Assembly (NCBI GenBank): GCA_003574685.1
Contig: QOCQ01000024.1
Location: forward strand, 31,080 to 95,079
DNA from: Rhodospirillaceae bacterium SYSU D60007
GTDB lineage: Bacteria > Pseudomonadota > Alphaproteobacteria > Reyranellales > Reyranellaceae
Direction of reading: 5' to 3'
Length of the DNA stretch: 64,000 nucleotides
Shown here: one piece after another, positions 44,295-53,085 of the stretch
How the letters are laid out: each line of letters opens with the position of its first letter
How positions within the stretch are numbered: position 1 is the stretch's first letter
The notes under the pieces: model-generated
Told to the model about the DNA's origin: nothing
Database searches by the model: none
What the model saw: the letters and a program-made list of their open reading frames with translations, nothing else
Translations under genes and position numbers: made by a program

Positions 44295-44735
44295 ATGAAG
44301 CAACCCGTCGCCGCCATCACCATCTCGATCGTGGCACTCGCCGGCGCACTGATGCTCGACCGCGCCGGCGGGTTGCGGCCACGCGGAGAGGTTCTGCAGA
44401 GTCCGCCGACTGCGCCGCCGTCGTCCGGGCAGCGGAGCGATCCCGCGGACAAGCCGCCGCGAGAGGCCACACATCACGACACGATCGACTCGCTGCCGCC
44501 CGGAAAGGGACAGGAGGAGACCTTCTACACCTGCGCCGCCTGCCACGGCACCGCGCTGATCAAGCAGCAGGGACTGAGCCGCGAGCTGTGGGAGGCCTCG
44601 CTTCAGCTCATGATCGAGCGCCACGGCATGGCCCCGCCGGATGATGCTGACCGCGCCCTGATCCTCGACTACCTCGCCGCCAATTTCCCGCCCCGCCGCA
44701 AGGGCCGCGGCGCCGACAATCCGTTCCTGAAGTAA
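44295..44735 (+). CDS. sorB: Small c-type cytochrome (SorB-like electron acceptor)
   Basis: This is a 146-residue exported or membrane-anchored cytochrome. Residues 4-20 form a hydrophobic signal/anchor without a clear cleavage site, followed by a Pro-rich linker (31-60). The single heme site is CAACH (Cys80, Cys83, His84) and the likely axial methionine is Met112 in HGMAPP. It lies 24 bases after sorA, so it is the probable electron acceptor for sulfite oxidation. It would donate to the terminal oxidase chain. Confidence 0.88.
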   Translation: MKQPVAAITISIVALAGALMLDRAGGLRPRGEVLQSPPTAPPSSGQRSDPADKPPREATHHDTIDSLPPGKGQEETFYTCAACHGTALIKQQGLSRELWEASLQLMIERHGMAPPDDADRALILDYLAANFPPRRKGRGADNPFLK

Positions 44736-44757
44736 CCGCGCCGGCACTGACCACTTC

Positions 44758-44876
44758 GCCGGGAGCGCGCCACTCCAGTGGCGCCCTGCCCGCAGCGATA
44801 GCGCAGGGCAGTCTTGCCGCAGACTTGGCTTCGCTGACGCTTCGCCAATGCGCCACCGGAGTGGCGCGCTCCCAGC
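44758..44876. repeat. 119-base dispersed inverted-repeat element, copy 1
   Basis: The 27-base outer arms (44758-44784 and 44850-44876) match at 25 positions when folded. The core of each arm, GGGAGCGCGCCACTCC, is itself nearly self-complementary around GCGCGC. A second copy lies at 62348-62477; the left arms are identical and both carry GCAGTCTTGC inside (44808-44817 here). This copy fills the gap between the converging cytochrome and amidohydrolase genes, where it could act as a two-way terminator. Confidence 0.85.
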
Positions 44877-44877
44877 G

Positions 44878-46119
44878 TCACGCGTTGGCGCGCTCGACCA
44901 TGGCCTGCAGCAGGATCTGACAGCCTGCCGCCAGGTCTTCCTTGCGCGCGTCCTCGATTTCGTTGTGGCTGATGCCGTCCTTGCACGGCACGAAGATCAT
45001 GCCCGTGGGCGCCACCCGCGCGACATAGCAGGCGTCGTGGCCGGCGCCGCTGACGATGTCCATGTGCGGCAGTCCCGCTTTCGCGGCGGCATTGCGCACC
45101 GCCGCCACACACGCAGAGTCGAAGGGCGTGGGCGGAAAGTACCAGATCTGCTCGATGCGGACGTCCAGCCGGTGCCCGGCGGCAATGCGTGCGGCCGCCG
45201 CCTTCATCTCGGCGTCCATGGCCGCCAGCTCGGCATCGTCGGGGTGCCGCAGATCGAGCGTCATGAACACGCGGCCGGGAATGGTGTTGCGCGATTGCGG
45301 CTTGCTCTCGATCACCCCCACCGTCGAGCGGCCATCAGGGCGGCTGCCAATCCGGCGCACCTCGGCGATCAGCAGCGCCGCCCCCAGCAAGGCATCGCGC
45401 CGCCCCTCCATGGGCGTGGTGCCGGCGTGGCTCTCCATTCCTGTCCACTGGATCTCGTACCAGCGCTGGCCCTGCGCGGCAGTGACCACGCCGATGGTGC
45501 AGTTCTCGCGTTCCAGAATCGGTCCCTGCTCGATATGCGCCTCAAAGAACGCGCCCACAGGCCGGCCGCCCACCGCTTCCGGCCCATCGTAGCCGATCTG
45601 CGTCAGCGCCTCGCCGAAGGTGACGCCTTCCGGATCGGTGCGCGATAACGCGTAGTCGACCGTGAACACGCCGCCGAAAACGCCGGATGCTGTCATCGCC
45701 GGCGCGAAGCGGCAGCCCTCTTCGTTGGTCCAGACCGATATCTCGATCGGCGCCTCCGTCTCGTAGCCGTGATCGTTGAGCGCGCGCACCACTTCCAGCC
45801 CGGCCATCACGCCGTAGCAGCCGTCGAACTTGCCGCCGGTGGGCTGCGTATCGAGATGGCTGCCCGTCATGATCGGCGGCTTCGAATTGTCCCGTCCGGG
45901 CCGGCGCGCAAAGATATTGCCGACCTGGTCTATCCGGACCTCGCAGCCCGCCTCACGACACCAGCGCACGAACAGATCGCGGCCCTGGCGGTCCAGCTCG
46001 GTGAGGGCAATGCGGCACACGCCGCCCTTCTCGGTCGCGCCGATCTTCGCCAGCTCCATCAGGCTGTCCCACAGCCGCTCGCCGTTGATCCGGAGATTGG
46101 AAACGTCCTGGATGGTCAT
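44878..46119 (-). CDS. Zn-dependent N-carbamoyl-amino acid hydrolase / ureidopropionase-type amidohydrolase
   Basis: This is a 413-residue enzyme of the AllC/HyuC/AmaB family (M20 fold). The metal ligands are present: His88 (TGSHLDTQPTGG), Asp99 (KFDGCYG), Glu133-Glu134 (TNEEGCRF), His195 (EAHIEQGP) and a final His in CKDGISHNE. It hydrolyses an N-carbamoyl or related amide bond, giving an amino acid, CO2 and ammonia. I chose ATG 46119 (MTIQDVSNLRINGERLW), the family start; upstream ATGs (46146, 46197) overlap the preceding gene. The substrate may be carbamoyl-amino acids, allantoate or 3-ureidopropionate. It follows a Bug-type receptor gene by 35 bases. Confidence 0.9.
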   Translation of the reverse strand: MTIQDVSNLRINGERLWDSLMELAKIGATEKGGVCRIALTELDRQGRDLFVRWCREAGCEVRIDQVGNIFARRPGRDNSKPPIMTGSHLDTQPTGGKFDGCYGVMAGLEVVRALNDHGYETEAPIEISVWTNEEGCRFAPAMTASGVFGGVFTVDYALSRTDPEGVTFGEALTQIGYDGPEAVGGRPVGAFFEAHIEQGPILERENCTIGVVTAAQGQRWYEIQWTGMESHAGTTPMEGRRDALLGAALLIAEVRRIGSRPDGRSTVGVIESKPQSRNTIPGRVFMTLDLRHPDDAELAAMDAEMKAAAARIAAGHRLDVRIEQIWYFPPTPFDSACVAAVRNAAAKAGLPHMDIVSGAGHDACYVARVAPTGMIFVPCKDGISHNEIEDARKEDLAAGCQILLQAMVERANA

Positions 46120-46154
46120 GTCGCGGCTGCTCCGTTCGAAGGGCATGGATTTCT

Positions 46155-47165
46155 TCACTGCGGCTTGATGCCGGCGGCGCGCACGACCTTGCGCCATCGC
46201 ACGAGTTCTTCGCGCAGCAGCACCGCCAGTGATTCCGGCGATCCGCCTGCAGGGTTCAGTCCGAGTTCGTGAAGCGCCGAATCAGCCGCGGCAAGCTTCA
46301 GGATCTCGCTTACACCGGCGTTCAGCCTTTTGACCACGTCGGCCGGAGTCTTTGCCGGCGCGAACAGCCCGTACCACAGCCCGGCCGCAAACCCCTTCAC
46401 GCCTTCCTCGGCCAGGGTCGGAACATCGATGGCGCGCGGCGAACGGCGCGGGCCACAGATCGCCAGCAGCTTCAGCTTCGCGAACCGCTCCAGCTCCAGC
46501 GCCGTGTGCAAGCGCATGGCCATCGCCCCGGCACGTCCCTCGACGACGTCCTGCACGGCGGCATCCGAATCCCTGGCCGGCAGATGCAGCAGCCTGGTTC
46601 CGGTGGCGAGCGCGAACTGCTCCATGAACAGGTGCTGCGGCGAGCCGCCGCCAGGTGACGCAAAGGTCATCTTCCCCGGCCGGGCGCGCGCGAGCTCGAG
46701 GTAATCCGCGACAGACCTGACCTTGAGGGCGGGAGTCACCGCGAGGACCAGCTCACAGACCGCGATCTTCGCGACAGGCGCGAAATCGGCGACCGGATCG
46801 TAGCCGGCATCGGGATAGAGCACGGCGTTGATCGCGAAGGTGCTGGCGCTCAGCAGCAGCGTATGCCCGTCGGGCTGGCTTCGCGCCACCGCCTGCGTGC
46901 CGACAGTTCCCGCGGCACCCGGCTTGTTATCGATGGCGATCGTCTGACCCCAGCGCTGCTGCAAATGCTGGCCGATCAGCCGCGTCAACTGGTCGGTCGC
47001 CGTTCCCGCAGCAGCGGGCGCGACAATGTTGATCCTCTGCTCCGACAGGGCCTGCGCCGACACTACAGACGAAACCGATGGCCACAACAGTGCGCCCAGC
47101 GCGCCCGCAACCGAGCCCCGTCTCGTCGTGGTCAACCTTGCACCGCACCGCGCCGTCATGCACAT
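46155..47165 (-). CDS. Bug-family (TctC-like) periplasmic substrate-binding protein
   Basis: This 336-residue periplasmic receptor has a signal region ending near SSVVSAQ, then QRINIVAPAAAGTATDQLTR, the Bug-family start with the Pro-x-Gly/Ala-rich loop, and GQTIAIDNKPGAAGTVGTQA as second mark. Bug receptors bind carboxylates for tripartite tricarboxylate transporters, but no TctA/TctB membrane genes are in the window. ATG 47165 or 47159 are both possible; a longer frame to 47204 is unlikely. It probably forms an operon with the downstream amidohydrolase and is divergent from hmgA (121 bases). Confidence 0.88.
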   Translation of the reverse strand: MCMTARCGARLTTTRRGSVAGALGALLWPSVSSVVSAQALSEQRINIVAPAAAGTATDQLTRLIGQHLQQRWGQTIAIDNKPGAAGTVGTQAVARSQPDGHTLLLSASTFAINAVLYPDAGYDPVADFAPVAKIAVCELVLAVTPALKVRSVADYLELARARPGKMTFASPGGGSPQHLFMEQFALATGTRLLHLPARDSDAAVQDVVEGRAGAMAMRLHTALELERFAKLKLLAICGPRRSPRAIDVPTLAEEGVKGFAAGLWYGLFAPAKTPADVVKRLNAGVSEILKLAAADSALHELGLNPAGGSPESLAVLLREELVRWRKVVRAAGIKPQ

Positions 47166-47286
47166 CAGCTTAGCGGCGCCCCGGCGGAAAGGACAGGTGG
47201 CCAAGCCTGCCTTGCCACCGCCGCGTGCCGGCGGTAGTCAGACGCGAACTTGCCGGGGCATGCGCAGCCCCGCACGGGAGGGAAAC

Positions 47287-48630
47287 ATGAAGGTTTCCGA
47301 CGTCGCCGACGGTCGCACGGCCGCTGCCTCCAGCACCGCGACGCTGGCCTACCAGACAGGCTTCGGCAACGAGTTCGCGACCGAGGCCTTGCAAGGTGCG
47401 CTGCCCGTCGGACGCAACTCGCCACAGCGGCCGGCCTACGGGCTCTATGCCGAACAGCTCTCGGCCACCTCCTTTCTGGCGCCCCGCGCGCTCAACCGCC
47501 GGACATGGCTTTACCGCATCCGGCCCTCAGCGAAGAACGCGCCATACCGGCCCTATGCTGCGCATCTGTGGCGCAGCGGACCGGTCGAGGAAGTGCCCTT
47601 GCCGGCCGACCGGCTGCGCTGGAACCGTTTCGCGGCGGCCAGCAGGGGGACCGATTTCATCGACGGCGTTGCGACGCTGTGCGTCAACGGCGATGCCGCG
47701 ATGCAGGCCGGCATCGGCGTGCACCTCTATCGCGCCGACACCTCGATGACCGACCGGTATTTCGCCAACAATGACGGCGAAATGCTGTTCGTGCCGCAGA
47801 CGGGGCGCGTGCGGCTGGCCACGGAAATGGGCGTCCTTGAAGCAAGGCCCGGCGAGATCGCGGTGCTGCCACGCGCCGTGCGCTGCCGTGTCGAACTGCC
47901 TGACGGGCCGTCCTACGGTTTCGTCGGCGAAAACTATGGCATGCATCTGCGCCTCCCCGAGCTCGGTCCGTTCGGCTCCAATGGCCTCGCCAATCCCAGG
48001 GATTTCGAGACGCCGGTGGCCTGGTACGAGGACCGCAGCGGCGACTTCCGGCTGGTGACGAAAGCCGGCGGCCGGCTGTGGGAATGCGATCTCGACCGCT
48101 CGCCGCTGGATGTCGTCGCCTGGCACGGCAATCTGGCGCCCTACCGCTACGATCTCGCCCGCTTCAACGTCATGGGCACGGTCAGCTACGATCACCCCGA
48201 TCCGTCGATCTACACCGTGCTGACCGCACCCAGCGACACACCCGGCTGGGCCAACATGGATTTTGTGATCTTTGCGCCGCGCTGGATGGTGGCGGAGGAT
48301 ACGTTCCGCCCGCCGTGGTTCCATCGCAACGTGATGAGCGAATTCCTGGCGCTGATCACGGGCGAGTACGATGCACGCGCCGATGGCTTCGTGCCGGGCG
48401 GCGTGCAATTGCACAACGCCTTCACGCCGCACGGACCGGACGCAGCCAGCTACGAGAAGGCGAGCACCGCCGAGCTCAAACCGCACAAGATCGACAACAC
48501 GCTCGCCTTCATGTTCGAGACCCGCTACCCGCTCAAGCCAACGCGCTTCGCCATGGAGGCCCCTGAGCGGCAGCGCGACTATCACAAGACCTGGGACGGA
48601 CTGGCCGCAAAGTTCACGGGCAGGAAGTAG
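47287..48630 (+). CDS. hmgA: Homogentisate 1,2-dioxygenase
   Basis: This 447-residue iron(II) enzyme cleaves the ring of homogentisate to maleylacetoacetate in tyrosine and phenylacetate-type catabolism. The N-terminal YQTGFGNEFATEALQGALP (22-40) is the family signature; the iron ligands are His346 and Glu352 (FHRNVMSEF) and His382 (TPHGPD). Length matches other bacterial HmgA (about 430-450). ATG 47287 follows GGGAGGGA (47277-47284). fahA is next, after a perfect inverted repeat; the isomerase step (MaiA) is not encoded in the window. Confidence 0.97.
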   Translation: MKVSDVADGRTAAASSTATLAYQTGFGNEFATEALQGALPVGRNSPQRPAYGLYAEQLSATSFLAPRALNRRTWLYRIRPSAKNAPYRPYAAHLWRSGPVEEVPLPADRLRWNRFAAASRGTDFIDGVATLCVNGDAAMQAGIGVHLYRADTSMTDRYFANNDGEMLFVPQTGRVRLATEMGVLEARPGEIAVLPRAVRCRVELPDGPSYGFVGENYGMHLRLPELGPFGSNGLANPRDFETPVAWYEDRSGDFRLVTKAGGRLWECDLDRSPLDVVAWHGNLAPYRYDLARFNVMGTVSYDHPDPSIYTVLTAPSDTPGWANMDFVIFAPRWMVAEDTFRPPWFHRNVMSEFLALITGEYDARADGFVPGGVQLHNAFTPHGPDAASYEKASTAELKPHKIDNTLAFMFETRYPLKPTRFAMEAPERQRDYHKTWDGLAAKFTGRK

Positions 48631-48648
48631 GTGCCGCTCGTAAAAAGC

Positions 48649-48732
48649 CTTCATGGTGAGCTTGTCGAACCATGAAGGCGGCACGTGGCGGCACGGCGGA
48701 CTGCTTCATGGTTCGACAAGCTCACCATGAAG
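48649..48732. repeat. Perfect 29-base inverted repeat between hmgA and fahA
   Basis: Arms 48649-48677 and 48704-48732 are exact reverse complements over 29 bases, with a 26-base loop. Each arm also begins with CTTCATGG and ends with CCATGAAG, so each arm alone can fold. It is a mobile-looking palindromic element inside the homogentisate operon, between the first and second gene. The remaining gap contains only the ribosome site of fahA. Confidence 0.9.
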
Positions 48733-48796
48733 CGGTCTCTGCCACCAGATGTGCCTTGGGGATGAAAGGGAACGTTGGAACGCGAGGGACATCGCC

Positions 48797-50113
48797 ATGA
48801 CGGCCTTGAACGAAACGCACGATCCGTCGCTTACGAGCTGGGTCGAGTCGGCGAACATCGAGGGCTGCGATTTTCCGGTCCAGAACCTTCCGTTTGGCGT
48901 GTTCCGGCGTTCCGGCACCCGCGAGGCCTTTCGCGGGGGCGTGGCGATCGGCGATCAGATCCTGGACCTGAATGCCGTGCGCACGCTACGCGTCATCCGC
49001 AACCAGACGGCCGCCGATGCGCTGCGCGCGGCCGGCGCCGGCACGCTGAATGCCTTCATGGCCATGGGTCCGGAGGCATGGTCAGCACTCCGCCGGGCGC
49101 TGTCGCGGATATTGCGTACAGGCGCAGCCGCACAGGGCAAGCTGGCGGGCACGCTCGTGCCGCAGCGCGAGGCCGAGATGGCAGTGCCGGCCAATATCGG
49201 CGACTTCACGGATTTCTATACATCCATCCATCACGCCACGTCGGTGGGAAGGCTGTTCCGACCCGACAATCCGCTGCTGCCCAACTACAAATGGATGCCC
49301 ATCGCCTATCACGGCCGCGCCTCCTCGATACGCACCAGCGGCCAGCGTCTCCCGCGTCCGCGGGGCCAGATCCTGCCACCCGGCGGCAATACCCCCGAGT
49401 ACGCGCCGTGCCGGCGGCTGGATTACGAGCTGGAGCTGGGCGCCTTTGTCGGCGCCGGCAACAACATCGGCAGCACCGTGCCGATCGGCGAGGCCGAGAG
49501 CCGTCTGTTCGGTATCGTGCTGCTCAATGACTGGTCGGCGCGCGACATCCAGTCCTGGGAATATCAGCCGCTGGGACCCTTCCTCGCCAAGAGCTTCGCC
49601 ACCACCATTTCGCCATGGATCGTGACGATGGAAGCGCTGGAGCCCTATCGCACGGCATGGACGCGGCCCGACGCTGATCCGCAGCCGCTGCCGCATCTCG
49701 ATTCGCCCGACAACCGCACACGCGGCGCCATCGACATTACGCTGGAGGTGTGGCTCGAAAGCGAACGCATGCGCCGCGAAGGCAGCGGTCCGGCGCTGCT
49801 GTCACGCTCGAACTTCCGCGATTCCTACTGGACCTGGGCGCAGATGCTGGTGCACCACACCTCTAACGGCTGCAATCTCACACCCGGCGACTTGCTGGGC
49901 AGCGGCACGCAGTCGGGGCCGAAGCCGGAGGAAGGCGGCGCGCTGCTGGAGCTGTCGAAAGGCGGCAGGGAACCGGTGACTCTGGCCAATGGCGAGAGGC
50001 GCGCCTTCGTCGAGGACGGCGACACCGTCATGTTCCGCGCATCGTGCAGCGCGCCGGGACGCGCCCGCATCGGCTTCGGCGATTGCGCCGGCACTGTCCT
50101 GCCCGCTGCATGA
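48797..50113 (+). CDS. fahA: Fumarylacetoacetase
   Basis: This 438-residue enzyme hydrolyses fumarylacetoacetate to fumarate and acetoacetate, the last step of homogentisate breakdown. Family marks are DFTDFYTSIHHATSVGRLFR (catalytic His in IHHATSVG), NYKWMPIAYHGRASSI, YELELGAFVG with acidic metal ligands, and LLNDWSARDIQSWEYQPLGP. The length is that of full FAH (about 420-440) with its N-terminal SH3-like domain. ATG 48797 has GCGAGGGA (48782-48789) upstream. The end is 3 bases from the stop of the next, opposite gene. Confidence 0.96.
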   Translation: MTALNETHDPSLTSWVESANIEGCDFPVQNLPFGVFRRSGTREAFRGGVAIGDQILDLNAVRTLRVIRNQTAADALRAAGAGTLNAFMAMGPEAWSALRRALSRILRTGAAAQGKLAGTLVPQREAEMAVPANIGDFTDFYTSIHHATSVGRLFRPDNPLLPNYKWMPIAYHGRASSIRTSGQRLPRPRGQILPPGGNTPEYAPCRRLDYELELGAFVGAGNNIGSTVPIGEAESRLFGIVLLNDWSARDIQSWEYQPLGPFLAKSFATTISPWIVTMEALEPYRTAWTRPDADPQPLPHLDSPDNRTRGAIDITLEVWLESERMRREGSGPALLSRSNFRDSYWTWAQMLVHHTSNGCNLTPGDLLGSGTQSGPKPEEGGALLELSKGGREPVTLANGERRAFVEDGDTVMFRASCSAPGRARIGFGDCAGTVLPAA

Positions 50114-50116
50114 ACA

Positions 50117-50860
50117 CTACGGTTCGCTGTCGGACATACCGGGATACACGCTGAGACAGCAGAACCAGTCTTCGGGTATCGGTGTGTCAGGCGCATGCGC
50201 CAGTCCCTGGCGCAGCAAGGCCGGCAGGATATGAGTATGCGGCCCCTCCGGGGAGCGCCCGTCCCGCAGAGGAATGGGCGTATAGACTTCCAGTCGCGCC
50301 AGGGGCGAGCGAAAGATGCGCGGCGGGCTGGCGGCGGCGAGCGCAGCGGCGGCGCCCTCATAACCGTTCAGCAGCGACCGCCCGCAGGCCACGCGCAACT
50401 GCGCCAGCAGCGCCTCGTCATCCGGTGAGACGCGCACGAACGCATCCACATGCGGCGCACCCAGGCCGAGGTCAAACAGGATGCTGCCGCGATCCTCGCT
50501 GCGCAGCGCCTCCGTGTCCGGCCCCGCCTCCCTCAGCACGGCCGGTAGCGGCGAGGACAGGGCTGCCGCCCGCAGGCAAAAGGCGATTTCCTCCACGCCG
50601 TCCCTTTGCGGGTTGCAGATCTCCAGCGCCATCGCGACTTCCGCAGGCGTGATCCGCAACGCGCCGCGCGGGCTCACGACCGTCAGCCTGCTGGCGTCGA
50701 ACGTGCGCGGCTCGTCCTCGCCGATCCGGAACTCGCCGATGCCGCCCCAGATGCCGACGCTCCACGATGCGGTGGGGTCCTCAAGGTATCGGCGCATCAG
50801 CACATCTGCCGCGTCTGCGGCGGGGCGTACGGTGCGAGCAACAGTCTGGATGGGATGCAT
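50117..50860 (-). CDS. Conserved protein of unknown function
   Basis: This is a 247-residue soluble protein without signal or membrane segment. Readable conserved blocks are WSVGIWGGIGEFRIGEDEPR, GSILFDLGLGAPHVDAFVRV, and RLEVYTPIPLRDGRSPEGPH followed by THILPALL; the Gly-Pro-His-Thr-His motif suggests a metal or catalytic site. I recall similar uncharacterised proteins in alphaproteobacteria but cannot give a function. I chose ATG 50860 (MHPIQTV); the frame is open to 50911 but that part is not conserved-looking. It is convergent with fahA. Confidence 0.75.
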   Translation of the reverse strand: MHPIQTVARTVRPAADAADVLMRRYLEDPTASWSVGIWGGIGEFRIGEDEPRTFDASRLTVVSPRGALRITPAEVAMALEICNPQRDGVEEIAFCLRAAALSSPLPAVLREAGPDTEALRSEDRGSILFDLGLGAPHVDAFVRVSPDDEALLAQLRVACGRSLLNGYEGAAAALAAASPPRIFRSPLARLEVYTPIPLRDGRSPEGPHTHILPALLRQGLAHAPDTPIPEDWFCCLSVYPGMSDSEP

Positions 50861-50967
50861 TGCAGGGTTGGCCCTTCGGCCCATCCTCTCAGCGCACGTC
50901 CGGGAATACAACAGCCTTGCATCGCGCTACCATGGTCGGCCGATCAAGAGGGAGTGGAGAGATACGC

Positions 50968-52272
50968 ATGCTGGCTGATCGCTACGGACTGGAGCTCACC
51001 ACGTCTTCCGTCGAAGCACGCGATGCCTATGTCGCAGGCTGCGATGGCTTGCTGGCGGCTGCCGGCAACGAGATCGCCGATCTGACGCGAGCCGTCGAGC
51101 TTGACCCTGCCTTCGCTGTGGCGCATGCGGCGCTGGCCCGCGCGCATTTTCTTGCAGCGAATGTGGGCGAGGCTCGCAAGGCGATCGCGCGCGCCCGCGA
51201 GCTCGCGCCAGGCGCGACGGCCCGCGAGCAGGCTCATGTCAACGCCCTCTGCCTTGCAATGGAAGGGAAGCCCGTCGAGGCGCTCGATGCCACACGGAAG
51301 CACCTTGCCGAGTACCCGCGCGATGCCGTCGCAGCGGCGCCGGCCACCGGGGTCTTCGGCCTGATCGGCTTCAGCGGCCGGCCCGGACGGGAGCCCGAGC
51401 AGCTTGATTTCCTCGAAGCCCTGCGCCCGCAGCTTGCCGACGACTGGTGGTTCCAGATGGTCCATGCCTTCGCGCTGGAGGAACTTGGCCGCCTCGACGA
51501 AGCCATGCGGCAGATCGACCGCAGCATGGCGGTCAATCCGCGCAGCGCGCACGGTGCCCATATCCGGGCGCATGTGCTCTATGAGATGGGCGAGGACCGC
51601 GAAGCCATGCAGTATCTCGAAGGATGGCTGCCCGCCTACCCGCGCCACGGGCTTATGCACTGCCATATCTCCTGGCATGTGGCGATGTTTGCCCTGTCGC
51701 TGGAGCAGCGCGAGAAGGCCTGGCGCGTGTACCGCGACCAGGTGCATCCCGGCGGATCATGGGGGCCCTTCCTCAACACCAGCACCGACTCGGTTGCCTT
51801 TCTCTGGCGCGCGGAGCTGGCGGGCGAACGCCGCGCCGCACCACTGTGGTCGGAAGTGCATGACTACGCGCTACGCTCTTTCCCGAAGGCCGGCCTGGCA
51901 TTCGCCGATCTGCATTGCGCGCTGGCCTGCATTGCTAGCGGCGATGAGGCCGGGCTTTCGCGCATCGTGCGGGAGCTGCAGGACCGGCTGGCGTCCGGAC
52001 GGTATCCGGTCGGCCCAGTGGTGCCGATTCTTGTGGCGGGGTTTGCGGCCTACGAAAAGGGAAACTGGGCTGAAGCCGCGCGTCTGTTTGAGGAAGCGCG
52101 TGCCGAAACCGTGCGCATCGGCGGCAGCCGGGCGCAGCGCGATCTCGCCGAGCACACACTGATCGCGGCCTTGATCCGGGGTGGACAGGCGGAAGCGGCC
52201 CGAAAGCTCGTGGCAAGCTACAGCGATCGTCGTCCCGCCATCCCCGTAGAGGGCTTCGCGCCTCGGGCTTGA
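50968..52272 (+). CDS. Tetratricopeptide-repeat protein (TTC38-like)
   Basis: This 434-residue protein is built of helical repeats with TPR spacing: EIADLTRAVELDPAFAVAHA (35-54), AHFLAANVGEARKAIARARE, FALEELGRLDEAMRQIDRSM and AHVLYEMGEDREAMQYLEGW. No signal peptide. The block HGLMHCHISWHVAMFALSLE with its histidines is found in TTC38-type proteins, whose function is not known. ATG 50968 has GAGGGAGTGGAG (50949-50960); the longer upstream frame overlaps the divergent unknown gene. It is convergent with the tonB gene (3 bases apart). Confidence 0.82.
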   Translation: MLADRYGLELTTSSVEARDAYVAGCDGLLAAAGNEIADLTRAVELDPAFAVAHAALARAHFLAANVGEARKAIARARELAPGATAREQAHVNALCLAMEGKPVEALDATRKHLAEYPRDAVAAAPATGVFGLIGFSGRPGREPEQLDFLEALRPQLADDWWFQMVHAFALEELGRLDEAMRQIDRSMAVNPRSAHGAHIRAHVLYEMGEDREAMQYLEGWLPAYPRHGLMHCHISWHVAMFALSLEQREKAWRVYRDQVHPGGSWGPFLNTSTDSVAFLWRAELAGERRAAPLWSEVHDYALRSFPKAGLAFADLHCALACIASGDEAGLSRIVRELQDRLASGRYPVGPVVPILVAGFAAYEKGNWAEAARLFEEARAETVRIGGSRAQRDLAEHTLIAALIRGGQAEAARKLVASYSDRRPAIPVEGFAPRA

Positions 52273-52275
52273 TCG

Positions 52276-53085
52276 TCAGCGCTGCAGCCGGAAGAGCACG
52301 GGCGCCAGCCGCTCTTCTGCTACCGGCACGCCACCGCGGCGGGCGGGTTCGAACCGCCACTGCCGAATGGCCTCGACGGCGGCGTTGTCGAGCGAGTCGA
52401 AACCGCTGCTCTGCGCCACGCGTATGTCATCCGGCACACCGTCCGCACGGATCACCAGCCGGACGACAACGCGGCCTTCGAGGCCGCGCTGCCGTGCCGA
52501 GGCAGGGTATGCAGGTGGCACATGCCGCACCAGTTGAGCGCCAAGCCTTGCCTGACCGCCGCTGTCAGCTTCCTTGCCCGGCCCGCTGCCTGGATGCGGC
52601 ACCGGGGCAGATGGCGTTGCTGACGGCACAGTGCGGGTCTGAGGCGGGGCCTTGCGAGGAGAAGGCGCTGGCGGCGGCCTGACGGCTGTCACCGGGGGCA
52701 AAGAGGCGGTCGCGTGTCGCACCGGTGCCGCGGCTTCGGACGGTGACGGCACCGGCGTTCGCAGTTCCTCGGCCCGCACCGGCGGATAAGGCTCGGGCAT
52801 CGGCAGGCGCGCGGCGATATCCTCGATGGTGCTGGCCGGCACGTCTGGCGTGGTATCGTCCCGCGTGTCCGGTGGACTTGTGTGCGGTTCACCGGCACTG
52901 CCCGCAGGCGACCCCGCCACCACGAGTTCAACATCCATGACAGGCACGCCGATCGGCAGCGACGGGCTGCTCCAGCCCCAGATGACCGCCGTGAGCGCCA
53001 CGCCATGCACCGCCAGCGACGCGGCCAGCGCCCAGCCGACGCCCTTGGAGCCGTGCGACAGCACACCGAGGCCCGACGCTTTCAT
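52276..53085 (-). CDS. tonB: TonB-family energy transducer of the cobalamin uptake operon
   Basis: This is a 269-residue TonB-like protein. One N-terminal membrane anchor (VGWALAASLAVHGVALTAVI, about 16-35) is followed by a Pro-rich periplasmic linker (about 80-180) and a C-terminal TonB domain with PPAYPASARQRGLEGRVVVR and AIRQWRFEPARRGG. It transmits the proton motive force to the outer membrane receptor. Its ATG overlaps the stop of the ATPase gene (53082-53085), so it is the last gene of the cobalamin unit and probably dedicated to BtuB. ExbB and ExbD are not in the window. A frame extending to 53244 overlaps the ATPase gene and was not used. Confidence 0.88.
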   Translation of the reverse strand: MKASGLGVLSHGSKGVGWALAASLAVHGVALTAVIWGWSSPSLPIGVPVMDVELVVAGSPAGSAGEPHTSPPDTRDDTTPDVPASTIEDIAARLPMPEPYPPVRAEELRTPVPSPSEAAAPVRHATASLPPVTAVRPPPAPSPRKAPPQTRTVPSATPSAPVPHPGSGPGKEADSGGQARLGAQLVRHVPPAYPASARQRGLEGRVVVRLVIRADGVPDDIRVAQSSGFDSLDNAAVEAIRQWRFEPARRGGVPVAEERLAPVLFRLQR

